From an uncultured Eubacteriales bacterium (GTDB lineage: Bacteria; Bacillota; Clostridia; Oscillospirales; CAG-272): a stretch of DNA of 64,000 nucleotides. Below are positions 42,034 through 51,320 of the stretch, one piece after another. The position numbers and the translations under genes were made by a program. Below the pieces are notes generated by a model that worked only from the letters and a program-made list of their open reading frames with translations, searched no databases and was not told the origin of the DNA. The stretch covers positions 101,927 to 165,926 of the forward strand of contig CABUHS010000001.1 of NCBI GenBank assembly GCA_902491535.1. Reading direction: 5' to 3'. How positions within the stretch are numbered: position 1 is the stretch's first letter; every line of letters starts with the position of its first letter.

Positions 42034-42358
42034 TTATTAATCAGAATAAAACACAGTTTTGAACAGTTTTTTCAAAAAAGCTGTTGATTACTCGGATTTT
42101 GATAAAATTTCAAATAGTTAATACAGAAGTTTTCCAAAGCTATCTACAGGATTATTTTTCCGTTTCAACATGTAAAATAATCCTGATAAACTGAGAAAAT
42201 TAGCCTTGTAAGCCTGTTTTTACTGTTTTCAACAATTTCCACAGGCTCTACTGTAACTACTTCTGAAATAATTAAATTATTTATATATATATTTAACGCC
42301 GGAAGGCGGTAAATTCAGTAAACATCGGCTTTTACGATTTTGAAAGGATGAAAATAAA
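42034..42358. other. oriC: Probable oriC core between dnaA and dnaN
   Basis: A gene-free 325 bp with degenerate DnaA boxes: TTTTCCAAA (42130), CTATCTACA (42140), and two abutting boxes TTTTCAACA (42226) and ATTTCCACA (42235). An AT-only stretch follows at about 42268-42295 (TTTATATATATATTTAA type). Strand switch of genes, rpmH/dnaA layout and parS within 40 kb agree. No perfect TTATCCACA is present. Confidence 0.7.
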
Positions 42359-43501
42359 TTGAAAGCAATTTTTGAAAAAAACAAACTTCTCTCCGAGATA
42401 TCCCCTATGCTCGGTGTTGTATCAGCTAAAAATACAATAGCGGCTATAGAAGGAATCAAAATTACAACAGAGGATAACAGATGCGAACTCTGCGCGTTCG
42501 ATAATGAAAAGGGAATTAAAAATCATGTTGGCGCTGAAATAATTGAAGCCGGAAGCTATATAATAAATGCCGGAAAACTTCACCAAATCCTCCGTGTTCT
42601 TCCCGAAGGTAATGTTACTATCGAAATAAATGACCGCAATGTTACTAAAATAAGTAGCGGAATATCTTCTTTCGAGCTTCATTCTCTTCCCGGAGACGAT
42701 TTCCCCGTACTTCCCGAACTCGGCGGAGAAAAAGGTTTTACAATAGGACAGTCGGAACTGAAAAATATGATAAACAAGGTTATGTTTGCGGTCGGTGTAA
42801 ATGAACCGAAGCCCATGCTTAACGGAGTTTATTTCAAAATTGACGGTTCGAAAATAACAGTTGTTGCAAGCGACGGTCAGCGTCTTGCGCTTAAAGAGAA
42901 GATATGTGATATTGATAATATCGGCGGAGATTCTCTTCAGATGGAATTTATAATTCCCGGAAAATCTCTGAGCGAACTTACAAAGCTCCTTTCTGACGGT
43001 GACGAAAAGAAAGTTAAGATAGTTCTCGGCCGCAGACATGTTATCTTTGCTATTGAAGATATAATATTCTTTACGAGAATGATTGACAGCAGTTATCTCG
43101 AATATGAGAGATTCATACCAAAGAACAATCGCATATTTGTAAAAGCAAGCTCTGATGCTCTTTTAAAAAGTCTTGAAAGAGCATCTCTTGTCACGGAAGA
43201 AAGAACAATGGGACAGACAAAAAGTCCGCTCCGCTGTACTTTCAAAGACGATATACTTGCATTTTCATCTGTTTCTGTCAGCGGAAAGTTCTACGATGAG
43301 ATACCCGTTGAAAAAAACGGAGATGATATCGTTATCGGATTCAACTGCAAATTCTTTATTGATGCAATGAGATGTGTCGATACCGACTATGTAACGCTTT
43401 CTATGTCAACGCCTCTTATGAGTATGCTTATAGAGCCGTCGGAATGTAATGAAGACGATAAATTTATATATCTTGTTCTTCCTGTAAGAATGAAGGATTA
43501 A
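42359..43501 (+). CDS. dnaN: DNA polymerase III subunit beta (sliding clamp)
   Basis: Ring-shaped processivity factor for the replicative polymerase. It has 380 residues in three clamp domains; the start begins KAIFEKNKLLSEISP, the middle has NKVMFAVGVNEPKPMLNGVY near 140, and the C-terminus ends in LVLPVRMKD, the family end. The start is TTG, supported by AAAGGATG seven bases upstream. It precedes recF by 12 bases in the usual order. Confidence 0.97.
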   Translation: MKAIFEKNKLLSEISPMLGVVSAKNTIAAIEGIKITTEDNRCELCAFDNEKGIKNHVGAEIIEAGSYIINAGKLHQILRVLPEGNVTIEINDRNVTKISSGISSFELHSLPGDDFPVLPELGGEKGFTIGQSELKNMINKVMFAVGVNEPKPMLNGVYFKIDGSKITVVASDGQRLALKEKICDIDNIGGDSLQMEFIIPGKSLSELTKLLSDGDEKKVKIVLGRRHVIFAIEDIIFFTRMIDSSYLEYERFIPKNNRIFVKASSDALLKSLERASLVTEERTMGQTKSPLRCTFKDDILAFSSVSVSGKFYDEIPVEKNGDDIVIGFNCKFFIDAMRCVDTDYVTLSMSTPLMSMLIEPSECNEDDKFIYLVLPVRMKD

Positions 43502-43513
43502 AGTCTGTTTTCG

Positions 43514-44602
43514 ATGATCTGCGAGAGTATAGATTATTATAATTTCAGGAATATCGAATTTGCACATACAGAGTTTTCATCCGGAGTAAACGTCTTTTAC
43601 GGAAATAATGCAGAAGGAAAAACAAACGCTGTAGAGGGAATATATCTTTTTGCCGGCGGGAGAAGCTTTCGCGCACATTCCGACATAGAGATGATAAGAT
43701 TCGGTGAAAAGGCCTGCGGAATAAAGCTTGTTTACAGAGACAAAAACGGAGGAGGAACGCTCGAATTCGGTATTCTTCCGAACGGAAAGCGATCATGCAA
43801 AAAAAACGGAGTTTCGGTATCGAGACTGTCTGAATTTGTCGGATGCTTTCATGCGGTTCTGTTTTGTCCGGAGCATCTTTCTATCGTGAAAGACGGTCCG
43901 TCTGTGAGACGGTCATTTTTAGACATGGCTATTTCTCAGCTCAGTCCTGTTTATCTTGCATCTCTTCAGAGATATCATACGATACTCAGACAGAGAAACA
44001 GCCTTTTAAAACAAAAAATGTTTTCCGGAGGAAGTGTGGATAAAGACTTTTTGCTTTCGGTAGAAGTGTGGTCTGATCAACTTGCAAAAGAGGCTGCCTA
44101 TATTTCGAAAGTAAGATATTCATATGTTGAAAAGTTATGCAAAAAGGCGGCGTACATTCTTTCCGATATGACTTTAGGTAAAGATGAAATATCGCTTTTA
44201 TACCCCGATCCTTATGACGAAGAGAGTTTCTTTGATAAGCTTTCTTCGTCTCTTGAAAGAGAGGTACGTACAGGCGGTACGCTTTACGGGATACACAAGG
44301 ACGATATGATAATAAAGATCGGCGGAAGAGATGCAAGGAGCTTTGCATCGCAGGGACAGCAACGATCTTCGGCACTTTCGTTAAAGCTTGCCGAGGGAGA
44401 AATAATAAGAGACGATATAGGAGAATATCCGGTATTTCTTCTTGATGATATACTGAGTGAGCTTGACGAACACAGAAAGAAATATATTATGGACGGACTT
44501 CGTGACAGGCAGACCGTTATAACTTCCTGCGGCAATGAGATCGGAGGAGACAGAAGATTCTTTGTGTCGGGAGGAACCTATACGGTCACTGACGGAGCAT
44601 AG
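43514..44602 (+). CDS. recF: DNA replication and repair protein RecF
   Basis: SMC-like ATPase that loads RecA at gaps. It has 362 residues. The Walker A is FYGNNAEGKTNAVEGIYL near residue 29; the signature and Walker B region is QGQQRSSALSLKLAEG near 281 and LLDDILSELD near 309. It follows dnaN and leads remB, the same order as in Bacillus. Confidence 0.95.
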   Translation: MICESIDYYNFRNIEFAHTEFSSGVNVFYGNNAEGKTNAVEGIYLFAGGRSFRAHSDIEMIRFGEKACGIKLVYRDKNGGGTLEFGILPNGKRSCKKNGVSVSRLSEFVGCFHAVLFCPEHLSIVKDGPSVRRSFLDMAISQLSPVYLASLQRYHTILRQRNSLLKQKMFSGGSVDKDFLLSVEVWSDQLAKEAAYISKVRYSYVEKLCKKAAYILSDMTLGKDEISLLYPDPYDEESFFDKLSSSLEREVRTGGTLYGIHKDDMIIKIGGRDARSFASQGQQRSSALSLKLAEGEIIRDDIGEYPVFLLDDILSELDEHRKKYIMDGLRDRQTVITSCGNEIGGDRRFFVSGGTYTVTDGA

Positions 44603-44628
44603 TAAATATAGCGGAGGTTACAGTATAT

Positions 44629-44874
44629 ATGTATCTTCATATCGGAAACGGAAAAGCAGTAAGAAAAAAGAATGTAATAGGAATATTCGATATGGATAAG
44701 ACCACGCTTTCCGGAGTAACAAAAAAATTTCTTTCCGATTCTGAAAAGAACGGAAATGTATGCAGTGTCAGTAATGATATACCAAAATCGTTTATACTGA
44801 CCGACGATAAAATATATATATCTCAGATATCGGCTCAGGCAATAACTTCCCGTGCGGGAACAGATATAAAATAG
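44629..44874 (+). CDS. remB: Extracellular matrix regulator RemB-like (DUF370)
   Basis: An 81-residue protein beginning MYLHIGNGKAVRKKNVIGIF, the DUF370 signature. DUF370 proteins are DNA-binding regulators of matrix genes in Bacillus (RemA and RemB). It lies between recF and gyrB, the same position as yaaB/remB in Bacillus. GCGGAGG stands about 13 bases before the ATG. Function is by homology of position and sequence. Confidence 0.85.
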   Translation: MYLHIGNGKAVRKKNVIGIFDMDKTTLSGVTKKFLSDSEKNGNVCSVSNDIPKSFILTDDKIYISQISAQAITSRAGTDIK

Positions 44875-44940
44875 TTTATTTGAAAGAGAAAGATTCCGGT
44901 AATTATACCGTTAAGCTAAAAATTGAAAGGGATACAGTAA

Positions 44941-47010
44941 ATGTCAGAAAATCAGCACGATTTAAACGAGACCGTATATAACGAAGATCAGATACAGATA
45001 CTCGAAGGTCTTGAAGCGGTAAGAAAGAGACCCGGTATGTATATCGGATCGACTTCACAGAGAGGACTGCATCACCTTATCTATGAGATAGTGGATAACT
45101 CTATAGACGAGGCTCTCGCAGGTTATTGTGATAAAGTGATTATAACACTTCATCCGGACGGAAGTGCATCTGTTCAGGATAACGGACGCGGAATTCCTGC
45201 AGCGATGCACCATAAGGCCGGAATTCCTACGCCTGAAGTCGTATTTACAGTACTTCATGCAGGGGGAAAATTCGGCGGTGACGGATATAAGATATCCGGA
45301 GGTCTGCACGGAGTAGGTGCATCTGTAGTAAACGCTCTTTCAGAATGGCTTTGGTATGAAAATGTATGCGACGGGAAGCTTTACAGACAAAGCTTTAAGC
45401 GCGGTAAAGTAGATGAAAATTTTGAATGTCTCGGAGATGCCGGAGACCGCAAAGGACTTTATGTCCGTTTTATGCCTGATGCTCAGATATTTGACGATCT
45501 TGACTATGATTACGATATTCTTTTAAACCGTATGAGAGAACAGGCGTTTCTCAATGCGGGCGTAACGCTTGTTCTCCGTGACGAACGCGGAAGAGATAAG
45601 CGTGAGGCGGGAATCGCGGAAGCTGCAGCAATGGCTTATCACGACAGTGATGACGGTGATACCGAGATCAAAGAGGAAGCTGCAGAAATCGTAACCGAAT
45701 GTATTGATGACGAGCCCTGTGAGGTTCGGGAAGAGGTACTTTGCTATGAAGGCGGAATCAGATCGTTTGTCGAGTATCTTAATTCTCATAAACATGCCGA
45801 TCTTATACACAACGATGTAATATATATTTCCGAAAAGAGCGGATATACTACAGCTGAAGTAGCGCTTCAGTATAATACAGGTTTTAATGAAACACTGTTT
45901 TCTTTTGCAAATAATGTTGTAACGCCGGACGGCGGTACACACGAAACCGGCTTTAAAGCAGCTCTTACAAAGGTACTTAATGAGTATGCAAGAAAGATCG
46001 GCGCTCTTAAGGAAAACGATCCTAAACTTACGGGTGAGGATGTTCGTGAGGGCATATGCGCTATTATCAGCGTAAAGCTTACTGAAGCTCAGTTTGAGGG
46101 ACAGACTAAAGGAAAACTCGGAAACTCAGAGATACGTACATTCGTAGACGGAATGGTTACACGTAAGCTTGAAGAATATCTTGAAGAAAATCCGGCTTCC
46201 GGAAAAGCGATCATTGAAAAAGCAAAACAGGCGTCTATAGCAAGAGAAGCTGCTAAAAAGGCAAGAGATAATACAAGACGCAAGAATGCACTTGAAGGAA
46301 TCAGACTTCCCGGAAAGCTTGCCGACTGTCAGGAAAAGCGTGTCGATGTAACAGAGATTTATCTCGTAGAGGGAGACTCCGCAGGAGGTTCTGCCAAGGG
46401 CGGACGCGACAGTAAATATCAGGCGATTCTTCCTTTACGCGGAAAGGTACTCAATGTAGAAAAGAGCAGACTTGATAAAGTATATTCAAATACCTCGCTG
46501 ATACCGATAATTCAGGCTCTCGGCTGCGGTATCGGAGATAATTTTGATATAACGAAGCTCCGCTACGGAAAAATTATTATTATGGCGGATGCCGATGTCG
46601 ACGGATCACATATACGTATATTGCTTCTTACATTTTTCTTCAGACATATGAAGAAGCTTATTGAAGAAGGACATGTATATCTTGCTCAGCCTCCGCTGTT
46701 CCGTGTGTTTAAAGGAAAAAATACCCGTTATGCATTTTCTGAGGAAGAACGCGATATGTACATAAAAGAACTTGGCGGAGAAAGAGGCGACAAGGTCGAA
46801 GCCGAGCGTTACAAGGGTCTTGGTGAGATGGATCCTGAACAGCTTTGGGAAACGACTATGAATCCTGAGACAAGAACTATACTTAAGGTAACGATCGACG
46901 ATGCGATCGAATGTGACCGTATATTCTCTACTCTTATGGGAGATAAGGTCGAGCCGAGACGTGATTTCATTGAGCAGAATGCTCAGTATGCAACAGAGCT
47001 TGATATTTAA
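44941..47010 (+). CDS. gyrB: DNA gyrase subunit B
   Basis: ATPase subunit of gyrase, which supercoils DNA ahead of the fork. It has 689 residues, longer than the ~640 of Bacillus. The GHKL ATP site includes VDNSIDEALAGYCDKV near 50 and GGLHGVGASVVNALSEWL near 120. The Toprim part has LVEGDSAGGSAKGGRD near 475 and MADADVDGSHIRILLLTFF near 550, followed by YKGLGEMDPEQLWETTMNP near 635. The extra length comes from an acidic insertion near residues 221-265 in the transducer region. GAAAGG precedes the ATG. Confidence 0.98.
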   Translation: MSENQHDLNETVYNEDQIQILEGLEAVRKRPGMYIGSTSQRGLHHLIYEIVDNSIDEALAGYCDKVIITLHPDGSASVQDNGRGIPAAMHHKAGIPTPEVVFTVLHAGGKFGGDGYKISGGLHGVGASVVNALSEWLWYENVCDGKLYRQSFKRGKVDENFECLGDAGDRKGLYVRFMPDAQIFDDLDYDYDILLNRMREQAFLNAGVTLVLRDERGRDKREAGIAEAAAMAYHDSDDGDTEIKEEAAEIVTECIDDEPCEVREEVLCYEGGIRSFVEYLNSHKHADLIHNDVIYISEKSGYTTAEVALQYNTGFNETLFSFANNVVTPDGGTHETGFKAALTKVLNEYARKIGALKENDPKLTGEDVREGICAIISVKLTEAQFEGQTKGKLGNSEIRTFVDGMVTRKLEEYLEENPASGKAIIEKAKQASIAREAAKKARDNTRRKNALEGIRLPGKLADCQEKRVDVTEIYLVEGDSAGGSAKGGRDSKYQAILPLRGKVLNVEKSRLDKVYSNTSLIPIIQALGCGIGDNFDITKLRYGKIIIMADADVDGSHIRILLLTFFFRHMKKLIEEGHVYLAQPPLFRVFKGKNTRYAFSEEERDMYIKELGGERGDKVEAERYKGLGEMDPEQLWETTMNPETRTILKVTIDDAIECDRIFSTLMGDKVEPRRDFIEQNAQYATELDI

Positions 47011-47013
47011 AGT

Positions 47014-48042
47014 ATGTCAGGCTATGAGAATAAAGACGGTATACTCACTGTAACATTTAATCCTGCCGTTGATAAAACGGTATTTATTGACGGCAGATTC
47101 AAAGCCGGAGAGCTTAACCGTTCTTCTGCATCGCTTATTTCATGCGGAGGAAAGGGAATCAATGTTTCGAGAGCCTTGTGCAAACTCGGATGCTGTACAA
47201 CAGCTGTCGGATTATGCGGCGGTATTTTCGGAGAAATTTTGAAAAACGGTCTTGAATGTGAGCAAGTTCCTTACAGACTTGTGCAAACAGTTGCTCAGAC
47301 AAGAATGAATATAAAACTTATTGACAGCTTCGGCGGTTGTACTGAAATAAACGATTCTGGATATACCGTAACATCTGATGAGGCAAAACAGTTCTTTTCT
47401 CTCGTGAAAAGAGAGTCAGAAAAAAATAAAATTGCGGTTATTGCCGGGAGTTTTCCACAAGGTGTAGAAAATAATGTTCAAAACCTTATGATAAATGAAC
47501 TTTCGGAAATGGGTATCAGAGTGGTATGCGATATGTCGGGAGACCGTCTGAAATCCGCTGTAGAAGCGCATCCGTACATGATAAAGCCGAATATTCATGA
47601 GCTTTCCGAACTTATCGGAAGACCTGTTGAAAGTTTTGAAGAGGCTGTTGAAAACTCTGAAAGAATATATAAAAAGACAGGTGTTACCGTGCTTTGTACC
47701 GTCGGGGCAAGCGGATCAGTTTACTCAGGTGTTGAGGGTACATATATAGCAGATGTACCGAAAGTAGATGTGCGCGGTTTTGCAGGAGCCGGAGATACTT
47801 ATCTTGCCGCGTTTCTGTGTGCGAGATTCGGATATCTTGACGGCAGCGAACCGGCAATAAAACAAAATAATAAAAAGTATATTCCGGAATCTCCGGATAA
47901 CAGTGAAGAAGTTATTACTTATGCTATGAAAACAGCAGCATCTGCGTCTGCTGCCGCCGTTGAATGTCCCGGAACGGAGCTTCCGGAAGTACGCAGAATG
48001 TTGGAACTGAGAGATATTATCAAAGTGAAAAGAATTTCATAG
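47014..48042 (+). CDS. PfkB-family sugar kinase, 1-phosphofructokinase type
   Basis: A 342-residue ribokinase-fold enzyme. TVTFNPAVDKTVFIDGRF at the start and SCGGKGINVSRAL near 43 are typical of the 1-phosphofructokinase/tagatose-6-phosphate kinase subfamily. MIKPNIHELSELIG near 190 and the C-terminal RGFAGAGDTYLAAFLCA near 250, with catalytic Asp, complete the active site. A Lys/Asn-rich insert lies near 280-300. It starts four bases after the gyrB stop with no strong ribosome binding site of its own, so it is probably translated by coupling. Its position between gyrB and gyrA is unusual. No PTS gene is beside it. Confidence 0.88.
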   Translation: MSGYENKDGILTVTFNPAVDKTVFIDGRFKAGELNRSSASLISCGGKGINVSRALCKLGCCTTAVGLCGGIFGEILKNGLECEQVPYRLVQTVAQTRMNIKLIDSFGGCTEINDSGYTVTSDEAKQFFSLVKRESEKNKIAVIAGSFPQGVENNVQNLMINELSEMGIRVVCDMSGDRLKSAVEAHPYMIKPNIHELSELIGRPVESFEEAVENSERIYKKTGVTVLCTVGASGSVYSGVEGTYIADVPKVDVRGFAGAGDTYLAAFLCARFGYLDGSEPAIKQNNKKYIPESPDNSEEVITYAMKTAASASAAAVECPGTELPEVRRMLELRDIIKVKRIS

Positions 48043-48083
48043 ATTCGGATCATCTGATATAAAAATAAGGAATGGTCAGGTAA

Positions 48084-50624
48084 ATGGAAGAAAATTTAGA
48101 GTTTAAAAATCAAAAAATAGTTGACGTACATATGGAAAAAGAACTTAAGGATTCTTTTATCCAGTATGCCATGAGCGTTATCGTTTCACGTGCGCTTCCA
48201 GATGTACGTGACGGACTTAAGCCGGTACACAGACGTATTATATATGCTATGTACGAGGACAAGATCACACATGACAAGCCGTTCTATAAATCGGCGACTA
48301 CAGTCGGTAATGTTCTCGGACGTTATCATCCGCACGGAGACTCCGCCGTATACGATTCAATGGTACGTCTTGCTCAGCCTTTTTCTCTTCGCTATCCTCT
48401 TATAGAGGGGCACGGTAACTTCGGTAATATCGACGGAGACAAGGCTGCTGCTTACCGTTATACAGAAGCGCGTCTCGCCCGTCTTTCCGAGGAAATGACA
48501 CGCGATATCGAAAAAGACGTTGTAGACTTTTCTCCTAACTTTGATAACAAGAGAAAGGAACCTGTTGTACTTCCTTCGAGATTTCCGAATCTTCTTGTCA
48601 ACGGTTCGGTAGGTATAGCTGTCGGAATGGCGACAAATATTCCTCCGCACAACCTCCGTGAGATCGTTGACGGAACAATTTATCTTATTGATAATCCCGA
48701 CGCTACAGTATCAGATCTTATGAATTATATCAAGGGACCTGACTTTCCTACAGGGGCTATCATATGCGGTACAGCCGGAATATACGAAGCATATGAGACC
48801 GGACGCGGAAAAGTGACTGTTCGCGCACGTGCTGAGGTAGATGAAGAAAAGAGACGCATTGTAATTACCGAAATACCTTACGGTGTAAACAAGTCAGGAC
48901 TTGTAGAAAGCATGGCGGCATGTGTAAACGATAAGCGTATTGACGGAATTACTGCGCTTCGCGACGAGAGTGGACGCGCCGGACTTCGGATTGTTGTTGA
49001 ATTCCGCCGCGATGCAAACGGACAGGTAATACTCAACCAGCTCTATAAGTATACTCAGCTTCAGGATACCTGCGCAATCAATATGCTTGCAATTGTTGAC
49101 AACGTTCCGAAGCTTCTCGGACTCAAAGATATACTGAGATGCTATATAGAACATCAGGAAAATGTTATAACGCGCAGAATAAATTTTGATCTTGAAAAAG
49201 CGCTCAGAGAGCTTCATCTTAACGAAGGCTATAAAATAGCTGCAGATCATATCGAAGAAGTAATCAAAATAATCCGTGCAAGTGAATCCATTCCTAATGC
49301 AAAGGAACGTCTCTGCGAGCGTTTTGAATTTACCGATGCACAGGCTCAGGCTATCGTCGAGATGACGCTCGGACGTCTTTCCGGACTGGAGCGTCAGAAG
49401 GTTATCGACAGGATCGAAAAGCTTACTGTGCAGGTTAATGAACTTCGCGCTATTCTTGACAGTGAAAGCGGAGTCAAGAACATCATAAAAGAAGAACTGC
49501 TTCAGACAAAGCAAAAATTCGGAGATGATCGACGTACCGAGCTTGTTCCGATGGAGAACGAGATAATTCTGGAGGATCTTATCGAGCGTCACACCTGTCT
49601 TATTACAATGACAGGCAGCGGATATATCAAACGCCAGCCGTCGGATACATATTCCGCTCAGCACAGAGGCGGAAAAGGCATTATCGGAATGGCGACAAAG
49701 GATGATGACTTTGTCGATAATGTTATTGCCGTAAATTCGCATTCATATCTTCTCATGTTTACAAACAAGGGAAAGATATATGTTAAAAAGGCATATACAA
49801 TACCTGAATCCGGAAGAACTTCAAAGGGAACAAATATTGTAAACCTTATTGAACTTTCTGAAGGCGAAAAGGTTACCGCGCTTATATCTACAGATTCGTT
49901 TGACGGAGACAGATATCTGACTATGATAACAAAACAGGGTGTTATTAAACGAACTTCTCTTTCGGAATTTGAGATTCAGCGTAAAGGCGGAAAAATCGCA
50001 CTTTCGATTGACGAAGATGACGATCTGCTTTATGTCCGTCTTACCGATGATAACAGTAAGATGCTTATAGCTACCAAAAACGGCTATGCGGTATTTTTCC
50101 GGCTCGGAGACGTGAGACCTCTCGGACGCACTGCCCGCGGTGTAAGAGCGATAAGACTTGAAGAAGGTGACGAGGTAGCAGGTGTTGCCGTTGAAGAAGA
50201 CGGACGCCTTGTTATGACGATAACCGAAAACGGATACGGAAAACGCAGTAAATTTTCCGAGTATCCGATTCATAACCGCGGCGGAAAGGGAGTTCGCTGT
50301 CATAATACAGAACGCACCGGACGTATCGCAGGTATTGCTTCTGTTGCAGAAGATGATGATATTATGATCATAACAAGCACCGGTACTATAATCCGTACTC
50401 ATGCGAGCGATATACCGGTATACGGAAGATCTGCCGGAGGAGTTATCGTTATGCGTCAGTCGGAAGACAGCAAGATAGTTAATTTCACATGTCTTGACTG
50501 CAAGGATGATGATAATATGCTGCAGGAGAATGCTCTGTCAGATGAAAACGCTGTAAGCGAAGAATCTGAGGAAGCCGGATATTCTGATACAGATACTGAG
50601 AGCGGAGAAAGTGAAGATATCTGA
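48084..50624 (+). CDS. gyrA: DNA gyrase subunit A
   Basis: DNA-cleaving subunit of gyrase. It has 846 residues. The quinolone region includes SATTVGNVLGRYHPHGDSAVY near 75-95 (core GRYHPHGDSAVYD); the catalytic Tyr is residue 126 in AAAYRYTEAR. A GyrA-box-like sequence, QRRGGKG, occurs as QHRGGKGIIG near 530 in the first of six C-terminal beta-pinwheel blades. The C-terminal 40 residues are acidic. The gyrase subunits are split only by the PfkB-family gene. Confidence 0.98.
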   Translation: MEENLEFKNQKIVDVHMEKELKDSFIQYAMSVIVSRALPDVRDGLKPVHRRIIYAMYEDKITHDKPFYKSATTVGNVLGRYHPHGDSAVYDSMVRLAQPFSLRYPLIEGHGNFGNIDGDKAAAYRYTEARLARLSEEMTRDIEKDVVDFSPNFDNKRKEPVVLPSRFPNLLVNGSVGIAVGMATNIPPHNLREIVDGTIYLIDNPDATVSDLMNYIKGPDFPTGAIICGTAGIYEAYETGRGKVTVRARAEVDEEKRRIVITEIPYGVNKSGLVESMAACVNDKRIDGITALRDESGRAGLRIVVEFRRDANGQVILNQLYKYTQLQDTCAINMLAIVDNVPKLLGLKDILRCYIEHQENVITRRINFDLEKALRELHLNEGYKIAADHIEEVIKIIRASESIPNAKERLCERFEFTDAQAQAIVEMTLGRLSGLERQKVIDRIEKLTVQVNELRAILDSESGVKNIIKEELLQTKQKFGDDRRTELVPMENEIILEDLIERHTCLITMTGSGYIKRQPSDTYSAQHRGGKGIIGMATKDDDFVDNVIAVNSHSYLLMFTNKGKIYVKKAYTIPESGRTSKGTNIVNLIELSEGEKVTALISTDSFDGDRYLTMITKQGVIKRTSLSEFEIQRKGGKIALSIDEDDDLLYVRLTDDNSKMLIATKNGYAVFFRLGDVRPLGRTARGVRAIRLEEGDEVAGVAVEEDGRLVMTITENGYGKRSKFSEYPIHNRGGKGVRCHNTERTGRIAGIASVAEDDDIMIITSTGTIIRTHASDIPVYGRSAGGVIVMRQSEDSKIVNFTCLDCKDDDNMLQENALSDENAVSEESEEAGYSDTDTESGESEDI

Positions 50625-51289
50625 TGAATAATCAAAAAACAGAAAAAAAGGCGAAAAAAATTATATTAAGACCTCTGTTTTACTGTATTTTACTTATTTC
50701 ATCTGTTGTTTTTTCCGGATGTGCAAGCAGCATGAAAAATGAAGAAGCAAGAGCTATCTTGTCCGACCTTGTTCCAAAGTCTCAGGAAATAAATGAGATA
50801 CTTTGGGGTGAAGGTCTGCCTTTAGCTGATGAAAGTAACGGAGCGCTTGCTACCGTGAAAGGCGCTCAGTACAGACCGGTTGCATCAGATTGCGGATATA
50901 CATCTGTCGATCAGATAAAGGAACTTGCGTCGTCGGTTTATTCAGCAGATTATCTGAAGCAGGTATATGCAACGGCATTCGGTGAGTATGAAACCGATGA
51001 AAAGGATAAAACCGAAGCAGAGACCGGCGAAAGTACGGCTGAAAGTCTTGGTCTTAACCGTCTTTATGCCAGGTATATAGAAGAAAAAGGAGTTTTGTAC
51101 GAGAATATTACTTATACAAAATACGCTCTTTCCACAGTAATATATCCGGAAACGGCAGTTGTCGCAGACGAAGGTATCGGACTTATCGTTTGCCGTGTCG
51201 ACTGCCTTATCGGTGGAGAAAAAAATACAATGAAAATAACACTGCGCGAGCAGGACGGATGTTGGCTGCTTGACAGCCCGACGTATTGA
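50624..51289 (+). CDS. Putative lipoprotein
   Basis: A 221-residue protein. A basic N-terminal tail (residues 1-18), a hydrophobic core (about 17-31) and the lipobox VFSGC at 29-33 predict a lipoprotein anchored outside the membrane. The rest has alternating helices and strands with no recognised domain; an acidic Glu/Thr/Lys segment lies near 125-140. Its ATG overlaps the gyrA stop by one base, so it is translated by coupling from the gyrA message, an odd setting. Codon use is ordinary. Confidence 0.8.
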   Translation: MNNQKTEKKAKKIILRPLFYCILLISSVVFSGCASSMKNEEARAILSDLVPKSQEINEILWGEGLPLADESNGALATVKGAQYRPVASDCGYTSVDQIKELASSVYSADYLKQVYATAFGEYETDEKDKTEAETGESTAESLGLNRLYARYIEEKGVLYENITYTKYALSTVIYPETAVVADEGIGLIVCRVDCLIGGEKNTMKITLREQDGCWLLDSPTY

Positions 51290-51320
51290 TTTTATATATG
51301 TTAATTTAGGAGGAATATAA

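Noticed and set aside
48180..48200. Second parS-like site in gyrA (TTTCACGTGCG)
   Set aside because: Only the left half and core match; the right half is GCGCTT instead of AAACA, and the sequence is coding.
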